Part shown: piece by piece, positions 8,431 to 16,494 of the stretch
Position numbering within the stretch: position 1 is the stretch's first letter
Layout: each line of letters begins with the position of its first letter
NCBI GenBank assembly: GCA_964620445.1
Contig: CAZUHB010000011.1
Span: 67,401 to 131,400, forward strand
Length of the DNA stretch: 64,000 bases
Direction: 5' to 3'
Source of the DNA: CAZUHB01 sp964620445
Lineage (GTDB): Bacteria > Planctomycetota > B15-G4 > CAYZWU01
Notes under the pieces: model-generated
Told to the model about the DNA's origin: nothing
The model's input: the letters and a program-made list of their open reading frames with translations, nothing else
The model's database searches: none
Program-made: the position numbers and the translations under genes

Positions 8431-9411
8431 ATGAACCGTACGATGAACCACCCTATTCTTGCCGTCCTGGCGTCGCTCGCCATCGCCCTGAGCCTGATCA
8501 TGCCCGCATGCTGCGACCAGAACGAACCGGCCCCGGCCGATATTACCGAAACGGACGCCGACTCCTCTTCCCCCGGAAAGGAATCTGCAGACGCCTCCCC
8601 TTCGAAGGAGATCCCCGGATTCACCTTTCTGAAGGAAGAAACCTTCTCCTGCGGCGACCAGACGCACACCGTGCGGATCTTCGTCCACGACAGGACGGAG
8701 CTGGAATTCGTGCTCGTCAAGGGAGGCACGTTCACCATGGGGTTGCCCGAGGGGCTCAGACGCCCTCAGCCGATCGAAGCGCCCTTTCACGAGGTCACCG
8801 TTCCCTCCTTTCTGATCTGCAGGACCGAACTGCCCCAATCAGCGTGGGACAAGATCACCGTCGAGATGAAAGAGGCGGAGTGGAGTGACGAGAGGGAGTG
8901 GACCGGTCCCACGTACCCCATCGAATGCGTCAACTGGTACGACGCGACCGCGTGGTGCAAAGCGGTCGGGCTGCGTCTCCCCTCCGAGGCGGAATGGGAA
9001 TATGCCTGCCGTTCCGGATCGACGACCGATTATTGTTATGGCGACGGCACCGGCGACGACGAGGAAGACAACGTGATGGCCGATTACGGCTGGATCGACA
9101 TCAACTCGGCCAATCGTTCGCGCGCCGTGGCGTTGAAGAAGCCGAACGCCTTCGGCATCTATGACATGCATGGCAATGTGTGGGAGTGGTGCCAGGACGT
9201 TTTCCAGGACAAGTACGAGGGAACGCCGACCGACGGTTCGGCCCATGTCGGCGACGACGAGAATCGCATCTTTCGCGGAGGCGGTTTTCCCAGACGCGCC
9301 AAGTACTGCAAGTCGGCCCTCCGCTACCGGTGTCCGGCCACGGAGCGCGACAAGTTCATCGGCTTCCGCCCGGCGTGCTCCCTGCCGGAGAACTTTGACT
9401 GGGGCGACTAG
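8431..9411 (+). CDS. Formylglycine-generating-enzyme-like (SUMF1 domain) lipoprotein
   Basis: The 326-residue product starts with a lipoprotein signal ending at a cysteine pair (S-L-I-M-P-A-C-C). An acidic Ser/Pro linker leads into a SUMF1/FGE-type C-lectin-like domain. Typical blocks are G-G-T-F-T-M-G, Y-P-I-E-C-V-N-W-Y-D-A, R-L-P-S-E-A-E-W-E-Y-A-C-R, D-M-H-G-N-V-W-E-W-C-Q-D and the closing I-G-F-R-P-A-C. Real FGEs oxidise a sulfatase cysteine; many relatives instead have structural or ligand-binding roles. The neighbouring sulfatase-like enzyme lacks the target cysteine. Starts at 8431 and 8443 are both possible (GGAAGG lies just upstream). A strong two-way terminator follows. Confidence 0.85.
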   Translation: MNRTMNHPILAVLASLAIALSLIMPACCDQNEPAPADITETDADSSSPGKESADASPSKEIPGFTFLKEETFSCGDQTHTVRIFVHDRTELEFVLVKGGTFTMGLPEGLRRPQPIEAPFHEVTVPSFLICRTELPQSAWDKITVEMKEAEWSDEREWTGPTYPIECVNWYDATAWCKAVGLRLPSEAEWEYACRSGSTTDYCYGDGTGDDEEDNVMADYGWIDINSANRSRAVALKKPNAFGIYDMHGNVWEWCQDVFQDKYEGTPTDGSAHVGDDENRIFRGGGFPRRAKYCKSALRYRCPATERDKFIGFRPACSLPENFDWGD

Positions 9412-9430
9412 CCCGGACGCTTCAGGCGAT

Positions 9431-9472
9431 TCGTGGCCGGAACCGGCCGGGTCGTGGCCGGAACCGGCCGGG
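9431..9472 (+). repeat. 21-bp tandem duplication
   Basis: The 21-bp unit beginning TCGTGGCCGGAACC occurs twice back to back (9431-9451 and 9452-9472), between the FGE-like stop codon and the terminator. Each unit contains the palindromic core GGCCGGAACCGGCC. Confidence 0.9.
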
Positions 9473-9481
9473 CGCGAGAGC

Positions 9482-9537
9482 GGCAAAGAACAAAAAAAAA
9501 AGAGGGCTCGAGCCCTCTTTTTTTTTGTTCTTTGCCG
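9482..9537. terminator. Palindromic bidirectional terminator
   Basis: A near-perfect palindrome: a central GAGGGCTCGAGCCCTC stem flanked by a run of 10 A on the left and 9 T on the right, then by CGGCAAAGAAC and its complement. It would terminate the rightward FGE-like gene and the leftward TRL-like gene at once. Confidence 0.9.
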
Positions 9538-9574
9538 CACCGCCCGGGGCGGCGCGGGATACCGAGAGATGCGA

Positions 9575-9883
9575 CTATTCGCCGTAGACGATGGTCGTGT
9601 ACTTGGCGTAGAGACCGAGGACCTGGAAGACCTTGCAATCCACGTGGTGGATCTTGGTGATGTTTCCGTCGGCCATGGCGGCCGAGATCGACGCATCGCC
9701 CATGGAGAAGCAGATGATACCGGTGGCTTCAGCCTGTCCCTTGAGTTCGGCACCAGCCGTCGAATCGCCCACGGCAACAGGACCCGCGACGTCCATGGTG
9801 AGCAGGTTCCCGTTGACCGCCGCAAGGGGCATGACACAACCGGTCAGAGCAAGAGCAACAATCACAATCGCCAAAGCTTTCAT
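9575..9883 (-). CDS. TRL-like small lipoprotein
   Basis: This 102-residue protein starts at an ATG preceded by AAGGAGA. It has a classic lipoprotein signal (A-L-A-L-T-G-C, Cys 15). The mature part carries V-A-V-G-D-S-T-A-G-A-E-L-K-G-Q-A-E-A-T-G, a glycine/alanine-rich D-A-S-I-S-A-A-M-A-D-G-N-I-T-K-I-H-H-V-D segment and a conserved C-terminal aromatic end. This pattern matches the TRL-like family of bacterial lipoproteins, whose function is unknown. In-frame codons upstream of 9883 have low-complexity AT-rich content and no ribosome site, so the longer frame was not used. Confidence 0.8.
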   Translation of the reverse strand: MKALAIVIVALALTGCVMPLAAVNGNLLTMDVAGPVAVGDSTAGAELKGQAEATGIICFSMGDASISAAMADGNITKIHHVDCKVFQVLGLYAKYTTIVYGE

Positions 9884-10032
9884 AATGATCTCCTTAATCT
9901 TGTTTTGAAAACCGTCTTGTTTTGAAAAACCGCAATCGCGGCAAAAAAACCGCCAACCATTGCTCCCAGTATTTCCACAAGGGATAGCGCAATTCAAGCC
10001 CTTTGTTGATCATCTTTTACAAAAAGTAGATT

Positions 10033-12624
10033 TTATTGATGAACAAGAGGCTCGGTCAGATCTTCGATCCTGTGCGCCACCTTGCGGTTGAAGATCTCCA
10101 AGTACTCGTCCCTCGTCGGAATTCGTCCGAGGAGAGCCGTGACCGTGGCGACTGCCGAGGAGCCGAGAAAGACCTGCGCGCCCATCCCCATGCGGTTGTC
10201 GAAATTGCGCGTGCTCGTGGAGAAGGCCGTGCAACCGGACGCCACCTGAGCCTGATTGCCCATGCAGAGCGAACATCCCGGGACATGGACATTGGCGCCC
10301 ACCTCGACGAGGGCCGAAAGCACCTCGTCTCTCGCCAGGCGGCTGTAGGTTTCACGGTCGGGCGGCGTGATCCAGAACTTCATCACATGGGGAAGCCTCT
10401 CGCCCTCGAGGATGGCGGAGGCGATCCGAAAATCGGTGATGTCCGCCATGCAGCTTCCCACGAACACCTCGTCGACCCTCGTTCCGGCCGCGTCGGAGAG
10501 AGTGACGATCTTGTCCGGATCGTTGGGCGCGGCGAGGAGCGGCTCGGTGATCAAATCGAGGTTCACGTCGACCCTGTCGGCGTACCCGGCTCCCTCGTCG
10601 GCAGTGAGGAAGGCCGGATCGGCCAGCCATTTCTTGAAGGCCTCGATCAGCTCATCGACAACCGCGGCCGAGTGGCGCCTGACGAAGTTGTTCTCGATGA
10701 ATTTGAGGTTGTTCTTCACGTACTCCTCGATCCGGCCCGGCTCGAAGGAGAAGGTGGACGCCGCGGCCGACCGTTCCGCCGAGGTGTCGGTCAGCTTGAA
10801 GGCCATCTCCACGGTCATCGTTTCCAGCCCGCTCATCTCGAGGATGCGGTCGGCAAAGACGTTGATCTTGGCGTCGCCCTTCTCGAGGTTGAGCTTTCCC
10901 GAGGCGAGGGCCGCGTAGGGGATCGCGTTCACGATGTCGCGCGTGGTGATCCCCGGCTGAACGGTGCCTCCGAAGCGCACCAGAACCGACTCGGGCATGT
11001 CGAGCGGGAAGTAACCCTGGCTGGCCGCGAACGCCACCAGGTCCGACCCGGCCGGAAAGCTGATCCCGATCGGGAAGCGCGTATGGCTGTCCCCTCCGGT
11101 CCCCACGAAATGGGGGAGAAGGAAACGGTTGCCGTTCGTGTGGATCACACCGTCGCCCGGCCGCAGATCGATTCCGCCCAGTTCCATGATGAACGATCCC
11201 AGCTCGAACTGCATCGTCGAATCCTTGCTGCGCGGTCCGGCGGCGGTGTGGCAGAAGGACTGGATCGTGGGCGCGCCGAACTTGAGCGTGGCCAGTTCCT
11301 GAAGCTCCTGCTGGGTCATGCGGCCCGTCGTGTCCTGGCTGTAAACCAGATGGGCCTCCGGTTCGCAGTACTCGCCCGGAAGCACGCCGTCCCGGCCCGA
11401 GGCCTTTCCGACCAGTTTCTGGGCGAGCGAGTATTTTTGCCCCTCGGGATGGGCGGGCGTGAGGGGCAGGGCGAGCGCCGGCTGTCCCGCATCGATGCCC
11501 AGCTCGGCGCAGGCCGACCGCGCGTTGGAGGTGAGCTTGCGGCCGATGATGAGATTGTTCCGGCCGCCGGCGCGGCACTCGTCGATGATCGAGGCGGGCT
11601 CGACCTTGAATTCGGTCAGGGTCTTTCCATCGGGTCCTGTCACAGTGCCGGCATCGAGGTCGATGGTGACCTCGTCCCCCTCGGCCAGTTCCCCGGTGGA
11701 GCAACGCACCGGAATGGAGCCGCACCCGCGCAGGGTGTTGAAGAAGATCGGCGCGATCTTGGACGCGAGCACCACGCCGCCCCGCCGTTTGTTCGGAACG
11801 GACGGAATCTCCTCGCCGATCCACCAGACGAGCGAGTTGGACGCCGATTTTCGGCTCGAGCCGGTTCCGACCACGTCGCCCGCGCAGACGAGCTTCCTGC
11901 CGCCCGCGGTCAGCGCTCCCACGCGGCTGATGAACTCCTTGTCGTGGGGGCTGATGGAGAGGATCTTCAAGGCGTGGAGCGGGATGTCGTCGCGCGTGCC
12001 CGCTTCCTGCGCGGGCGAGAGAAAGTCGGTGTTGATCTCGCCGGTGAGCCGGATGACCGTCCGTTTCTGCACCTTTTCGACCTCGGGAAGATTGGCAAAC
12101 CACCGCGCCTCGGCCCAGGAGGTGAGGAGCCTCCCTGCGTGCTCGTTGCCCGCTCGAGCCAGATCGACGGCTGCCGTGAAATCGTCATTGTTGACCATGA
12201 TGAGGTTCTCGAGCCTGGCGAGAGCGATCTCGGCGAGGGCGGAGCCTTTTTCCATCACCTGGCGAAGATAGGCCACGCAACGGCCGCCCACCATTCGTCC
12301 AAGGAGACCGCAGGCCTGCTCGGCGCTGATATAGGGCGAGTCCTGCTTCCCGAGAGCCAGCTCGCTCAGGAACTCCGCCTTGACGTGCGAGGCGGGGTAG
12401 ACGCCCGGCGGCACCCGCTCGTCGAGAAGATGAAGGAGGGAGGCGATCGTGTCTTTTTGACCGTGCACCTTGAGCAGGTCGGGATCGAGCTTCGGGATGA
12501 GAAGGTTCTGGCACAGGGCCTTGACTTCCTCGGCCGAGAGGGGCAAAGGCGGAGTGCCTGCAGCTGCCCGCTCGTTGATCTGTTTCGTGTAGCTCTGGGA
12601 AAAGTCCTTGAGATCGAGGCTCAT
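10033..12624 (-). CDS. acnB: Aconitate hydratase B
   Basis: The 863-residue protein matches bacterial AcnB in length and domain order: an N-terminal HEAT-like domain, then the swivel domain (D-V-V-G-T-G-S-S-R-K-S-A-S-N-S-L region), then the catalytic Fe-S domains. The cluster cysteines are in S-F-C-H-T-A-A-G-P-R-S and the C-terminal V-P-G-C-S-L-C-M-G-N-Q-A. It interconverts citrate and isocitrate through cis-aconitate using a 4Fe-4S cluster. It is transcribed away from the citrate lyase genes, sharing a 230-bp upstream region with them, so citrate formation and use may be co-regulated. AGGAGAAA lies just upstream of the ATG. Confidence 0.97.
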   Translation of the reverse strand: MSLDLKDFSQSYTKQINERAAAGTPPLPLSAEEVKALCQNLLIPKLDPDLLKVHGQKDTIASLLHLLDERVPPGVYPASHVKAEFLSELALGKQDSPYISAEQACGLLGRMVGGRCVAYLRQVMEKGSALAEIALARLENLIMVNNDDFTAAVDLARAGNEHAGRLLTSWAEARWFANLPEVEKVQKRTVIRLTGEINTDFLSPAQEAGTRDDIPLHALKILSISPHDKEFISRVGALTAGGRKLVCAGDVVGTGSSRKSASNSLVWWIGEEIPSVPNKRRGGVVLASKIAPIFFNTLRGCGSIPVRCSTGELAEGDEVTIDLDAGTVTGPDGKTLTEFKVEPASIIDECRAGGRNNLIIGRKLTSNARSACAELGIDAGQPALALPLTPAHPEGQKYSLAQKLVGKASGRDGVLPGEYCEPEAHLVYSQDTTGRMTQQELQELATLKFGAPTIQSFCHTAAGPRSKDSTMQFELGSFIMELGGIDLRPGDGVIHTNGNRFLLPHFVGTGGDSHTRFPIGISFPAGSDLVAFAASQGYFPLDMPESVLVRFGGTVQPGITTRDIVNAIPYAALASGKLNLEKGDAKINVFADRILEMSGLETMTVEMAFKLTDTSAERSAAASTFSFEPGRIEEYVKNNLKFIENNFVRRHSAAVVDELIEAFKKWLADPAFLTADEGAGYADRVDVNLDLITEPLLAAPNDPDKIVTLSDAAGTRVDEVFVGSCMADITDFRIASAILEGERLPHVMKFWITPPDRETYSRLARDEVLSALVEVGANVHVPGCSLCMGNQAQVASGCTAFSTSTRNFDNRMGMGAQVFLGSSAVATVTALLGRIPTRDEYLEIFNRKVAHRIEDLTEPLVHQ

Positions 12625-12856
12625 CTTTATTTCTCCTCGTCAACCGCGCAAAAAGAGATCGGATCGCTGATAGTACAAGGTCGCGTATATTGAACTTTTC
12701 CAGGAATCGATTCAAGGGCCAACTTGATCCGTCCCGGCAGGGGCGGGGAGCGGGGAAAGAACCGTCGATTTGGTCCGCAGCCCATTGCTCTGCGAAATGC
12801 GATTGTGTACCTTTCGGCTTTCCAGAGGTCCGCCAACGATTGTGGAGAATGAAGCA

Positions 12857-14092
12857 ATGCCGCAGAAAGCATCGGCCGGCCGGAGCGCGGAGGGCGTTCG
12901 GTCCGATTGCCGCGTCACCTTCGAACCTGCCGGGTCGGGCGGGATCGCGATCGAACTCGATAGCAAGGTGGCGTCGATGTACGGCCGGGCCACCGAGGAT
13001 CTGGCCTCTCGTGTGGTCGAGGCGCTGGGTGTGGCCAACGCGCGCCTCACCATCGAGGACAGCGGCGCGCTCCCCTTCGTGATCGCCGCCAGAATCGAAT
13101 GTGCCGTTCGGCGCTCGGGCGTCGACGTGAGCGGGACCTTTCTGCCCGACGCCGGAGGGGGCTTCGGGGCGGGGACGGAAAAAAACCGCATGCGGCGGTC
13201 GCGACTCTACCTGCCGGGCAACGAGCCGAAGTTCTTCATCAACGCCGCCTTTCACGAACCGGACGGGGTGATTCTGGACCTCGAGGACTCGGTCGCGTCA
13301 GGGGAGAAGGACGCGGCCCGAGTGGTGGTGCGCAACGCTCTGCGGGTCGTCGATTTCGGGCGCGCCGAACGGATGGTGCGCATCAACCAGCTGCCGGCGG
13401 GGCTCGAAGACCTCGACTGGATCGTGCCCTGCAACGTGCACGTGATCCTGATCCCCAAGTGCGAGTCGGCCGACGAGGTGAAAGAAGTGGAGAGCCGGAT
13501 CGTACAGATCACGAAGAGGGAGGGGATCAAGAATCCCGTTTATCTCATGCCGATCATGGAGAGCGCTCTCGGCGCGATCCGTGCTTTCGAGGTGGCCACG
13601 GCGTCGAAAAACGTGATCGCCCTCGCCGTGGGACTCGAGGACTACACGGCCGACATCGGCACGCAGCGGACTCTCGAGGGGCGCGAGAGTTTCTGGGCTC
13701 GTTCGCAGGTCGTGAACGCCGCGCGCGCTGCCGGTATCCAGCCGATCGACACGGTTTTTTCCGACGTGGGCGATATGGACGGCCTGCGCGAGTCGGTGCT
13801 CGAAGCGAAGGCTCTCGGCTTCGAGGGAAAGGGATGCATCCACCCGCGGCAGATCGCGGTGATCCATGACGCCTTCGCACCTGCGGACGCCGAGGTGGCG
13901 AGAGCCAAGAAGATCGTACGCGCCTTCGAGGCCGCGGAGGCAGCCGGCCTGGGAGTCGTGTCCCTGGGTACGAAGATGATCGATCCGCCCGTTGTCAAGC
14001 GGGCGCTCCGCACCGTGGAACTGGCCGAGAAGGCCGGCATGCTCAACGCCCGCTGGCGCGAGGAGGCCGGCCCCGAAAAAGGAGCGAAATGA
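12857..14092 (+). CDS. citE: Fused citrate lyase acyl-carrier (CitD) and beta (CitE) subunits
   Basis: The 411-residue protein joins two normally separate subunits. Residues 1 to about 100 resemble the CitD acyl carrier: a serine near residue 16 (V-R-S-D-C-R-V) sits where the phosphoribosyl-dephospho-CoA arm is attached, followed by E-D-S-G-A-L-P-F-V-I-A-A-R-I-E. Residues from about 110 are CitE, the citryl-ACP lyase: R-S-R-L-Y-L-P-G-N-E-P, D-G-V-I-L-D-L-E-D-S-V, L-M-P-I-M-E-S-A-L-G and the G-C-I-H-P-R-Q C-terminal block. The ATG at 12857 has GGAGA 8 nt upstream; a longer frame starting at 12770 is not needed. The stop overlaps citF by 4 nt (ATGA), indicating coupling. No citC, citX or citG for arm synthesis is present in the window. 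Confidence 0.88.
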   Translation: MPQKASAGRSAEGVRSDCRVTFEPAGSGGIAIELDSKVASMYGRATEDLASRVVEALGVANARLTIEDSGALPFVIAARIECAVRRSGVDVSGTFLPDAGGGFGAGTEKNRMRRSRLYLPGNEPKFFINAAFHEPDGVILDLEDSVASGEKDAARVVVRNALRVVDFGRAERMVRINQLPAGLEDLDWIVPCNVHVILIPKCESADEVKEVESRIVQITKREGIKNPVYLMPIMESALGAIRAFEVATASKNVIALAVGLEDYTADIGTQRTLEGRESFWARSQVVNAARAAGIQPIDTVFSDVGDMDGLRESVLEAKALGFEGKGCIHPRQIAVIHDAFAPADAEVARAKKIVRAFEAAEAAGLGVVSLGTKMIDPPVVKRALRTVELAEKAGMLNARWREEAGPEKGAK

Positions 14093-15654
14093 TGGCCTTA
14101 CAGAAGATGGCTCAGAACGCGGCCGGCCGTTCCGTTCCGGTCGAGATCAACGGCGAGGACGCCGCGCCCTACCAGGGCGTGGGCCGGTACCGGCCCGACC
14201 GACGCAAAGCCGCGCCGCTCCTGTCGGTGTGCGCCGACTTTCCGGCGGACGGCAACAAGGTGGTGACGGACATCAAGGAGGCCCTGAAGAGAGCCGGGCT
14301 TCGCGACGGAATGACCGTCTCGACCCACCATCACTTCCGCAACGGCGACTTCGTGGCGAACGCTCTTTTCGACGCGGCGGCGGAACTCGGCGTGAAGGAC
14401 CTGCGCTGGTTCCCGTCGGCCTCTTTTCCGTGTCACGCGCCGATCATCGACCATCTCGAGTCGGGTGTGGTGCACCACATCGAGGGGAGCATGAACGGTC
14501 CGCTCGGCGATTACTGCACGCGGGGCAAGATGCGCGGCATGGGCGTCCTGCGATCCCACGGCGGACGCTACCAGGCGGTGCAGGACGGCGAGGTGCATAT
14601 CGACATCGCCGTGATCGCCGCGCCCACGGCCGATCCCTTCGGCAACGCCAACGGTGTGACCGGGCCGTCGGCGTGCGGGCTGCTCGGATTCGCCCTTGCC
14701 GATTCGGAGTACGCCGACAGGGTGATCGTGGTGACCGACAACCTGATTCCCTTTCCGTGCATTCCGTGGCAGATCCAGGGGAACCACGTGGACCACGTGG
14801 TCGTGATGGACCGGATCGGCGATCCGTCGAAGATCGTGTCGGGCACGACGCGCATCACCAAGAGCCCCGACAGGCTGCTCATCGCCGAGCTCACGGCGCG
14901 CTTCGTGCGCGATGCGGGGATCATGAAGGAGGGTTTTTCCTTCCAGGCAGGCGCCGGGGGAACATCACTCGCCTTCGCCATCTACCTCTCGCAGATGATG
15001 CGCGACGCGGGGGTGAAGGCCCGCTTCGTGCGCGGCGGATCGAACAAGTATCTCGTGAAGATGCTAGAGGAGGGATTGACCGACTACATCCTCGACGGGC
15101 AGACCTTCGATCTCGACGGTGTCGAGTCGATGCGCCAGAATCCGCGCCACCAGAACACGAGCCCCTTCACCAGCTACAACTACCACGGCAAGGGAAATTT
15201 CGCCTCGATCGTCGACGCCGTGGTGCTCGGCGCCACCGAGGTCGATGTGAACTTCAACGCCAACGTGGTGACCCACTCCGACGGCCGACTGCTCCACGGC
15301 ATCGGCGGGTGGCAGAACTGTCTCTTTTCCAGGTGCACGATCCTGCCGATTCCGTCTTTCCGCGACCGCATCCCGGTCATCGTCGACGAGGTCACCACTC
15401 TCTGCGGTCCGGGCGAACTGATCGACGTGGTCATCACCGAGCGGGGCATCGCGATCAATCCGCGGCGGACCGACCTGCTCGATGCGGTTGACGGCACCGG
15501 ATTGCCGCTCCGCAAGATCGAGGAGATCCGCGACGAGGTCTTCGCCCTCTGCGGCGGCCCGCCCGCGCCGCCCGTGACGGACGACAAGGTGGTCGCGGCG
15601 ATCAAGTGGGTCGACGGAACGGTGATCGATTGCGTGAAACAGGTCGGCGAGTAG
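14089..15654 (+). CDS. citF: Citrate lyase alpha subunit (citrate:acetyl-ACP transferase)
   Basis: This 521-residue protein matches CitF at full length. CitF swaps citrate for acetate on the acyl carrier, forming citryl-ACP that CitE then splits to oxaloacetate and acetyl-ACP. CoA-transferase-like blocks are visible: T-H-H-H-F-R-N-G-D near residue 80, H-I-E-G-S-M-N-G-P-L-G, A-A-P-T-A-D-P-F-G-N-A-N-G, and G-H-G-K-type loops with N-F-N-A-N-V-V-T-H-S-D-G. Translation is coupled to citD-citE by a 4-nt overlap. Together with acnB next door it points to citrate cleavage, either fermentative or as part of a reductive TCA route; direction cannot be told from sequence. Confidence 0.93.
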   Translation: MMALQKMAQNAAGRSVPVEINGEDAAPYQGVGRYRPDRRKAAPLLSVCADFPADGNKVVTDIKEALKRAGLRDGMTVSTHHHFRNGDFVANALFDAAAELGVKDLRWFPSASFPCHAPIIDHLESGVVHHIEGSMNGPLGDYCTRGKMRGMGVLRSHGGRYQAVQDGEVHIDIAVIAAPTADPFGNANGVTGPSACGLLGFALADSEYADRVIVVTDNLIPFPCIPWQIQGNHVDHVVVMDRIGDPSKIVSGTTRITKSPDRLLIAELTARFVRDAGIMKEGFSFQAGAGGTSLAFAIYLSQMMRDAGVKARFVRGGSNKYLVKMLEEGLTDYILDGQTFDLDGVESMRQNPRHQNTSPFTSYNYHGKGNFASIVDAVVLGATEVDVNFNANVVTHSDGRLLHGIGGWQNCLFSRCTILPIPSFRDRIPVIVDEVTTLCGPGELIDVVITERGIAINPRRTDLLDAVDGTGLPLRKIEEIRDEVFALCGGPPAPPVTDDKVVAAIKWVDGTVIDCVKQVGE

Positions 15655-15663
15655 AAAAAAAGC

Positions 15664-16455
15664 TCACTTCTCGAAGAGGGGCGCCAATCCGCGCTCGAAG
15701 AACTTCATCGCGTCGCGGTCGTTCAGATCCCGGGCGACGGCATCCTTGATGAGCCTGAGCCGCTCCTTGTGCAGCGCCTTGGAATCGACCGTCCCGCCCC
15801 GCGTCTTGTAGAGCTCGCCCACCGCGCGACGTGACAGGATATCGAGCTCCTCGCGGCGCGTTTTTTCCAGCGGCCCCGTTCCGGGCTCCTCGATGGGAGG
15901 GACGAACCGCGGGGCCCGGGCGAGCAGGTCGGCCGCGAGCCGGGCCACCGACTCCTCGGTGACGTGCTCGGCGTCGACCTGGAGATAAGCCTCGTCCCAC
16001 GCCACATCGCCGGGCGGATCGAAACGCACCGCGTCGGTAATGATCACCGTGTCGGGAACGGTCGAGCCACGGGCGGCATTGTGTTCGAGGCAGGTCTTTT
16101 CCGGCGTGGAGAGGTGGACGAGGAAGTAGGCCGCGCGCAGATCGCGCGCCAGCGTGTAGAGCTGTCGCCGCATGCTGCGGTAGTAGTTCAGGTCGTCGAA
16201 GATGACCGGAAAGCCCTCCTTGAGCGCATCGCGCACGCGCGCGAGGCTGAGGCGGCGCACCGAGTTTTCCACGTCGGGGAAGAATGCGCGGCTGAGAGCG
16301 GGCATCTCGCCGCGCACCGTGTCCGACGCGACGACGATCGCCTTGAGGGCCGCGCTGCGGTCGAGCTCGAGAGCCAGCATCCGGGCAAAGGTCGATTTGC
16401 CCGAGGCAGGGAGACCGCAGAGCGAGAGAAGGAATGTATTCGTCTTTTCAGCCAT
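15664..16455 (-). CDS. P-loop kinase of the PSTK/KTI12-like family
   Basis: This 263-residue cytosolic protein has a Walker A G-L-P-A-S-G-K-S-T at residues 14-22. A D-D-L-N-Y-Y-R-S-M-R-R block (87-97) follows, and then Y-F-L-V-H-L-S-T-P-E-K-T-C-L-E-H-N with a lid-like A-R segment. The D-D-x-N-Y-Y-x-S-M-R pattern is, to my knowledge, characteristic of PSTK, the kinase that phosphorylates Ser-tRNA(Sec) in archaea and eukaryotes, and less like KTI12 (which has N-Y-I-K-G-F-R). A helical C-terminal region (about 175-263) follows, also as in PSTK. Bacteria normally make Sec-tRNA with SelA alone, so this could also be an unrelated small-molecule or tRNA kinase. It is the last gene of a leftward unit, 39 nt behind the SDR gene, and converges on citF. 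Confidence 0.6.
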   Translation of the reverse strand: MAEKTNTFLLSLCGLPASGKSTFARMLALELDRSAALKAIVVASDTVRGEMPALSRAFFPDVENSVRRLSLARVRDALKEGFPVIFDDLNYYRSMRRQLYTLARDLRAAYFLVHLSTPEKTCLEHNAARGSTVPDTVIITDAVRFDPPGDVAWDEAYLQVDAEHVTEESVARLAADLLARAPRFVPPIEEPGTGPLEKTRREELDILSRRAVGELYKTRGGTVDSKALHKERLRLIKDAVARDLNDRDAMKFFERGLAPLFEK

Positions 16456-16494
16456 CTGACCGTGCGGGTCCGACCATCGCCGGACCTGTCACTC

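Noticed and set aside
10036..12693. 885-codon rightward open frame opposite acnB
   Set aside because: It is the complement of a clearly conserved AcnB; the protein is rich in Arg/Gly/His with no recognisable motif.
13992..15491. 499-codon open frame in the second phase of citF
   Set aside because: Arg-rich off-frame translation; citF in the other phase is full length with all motifs.
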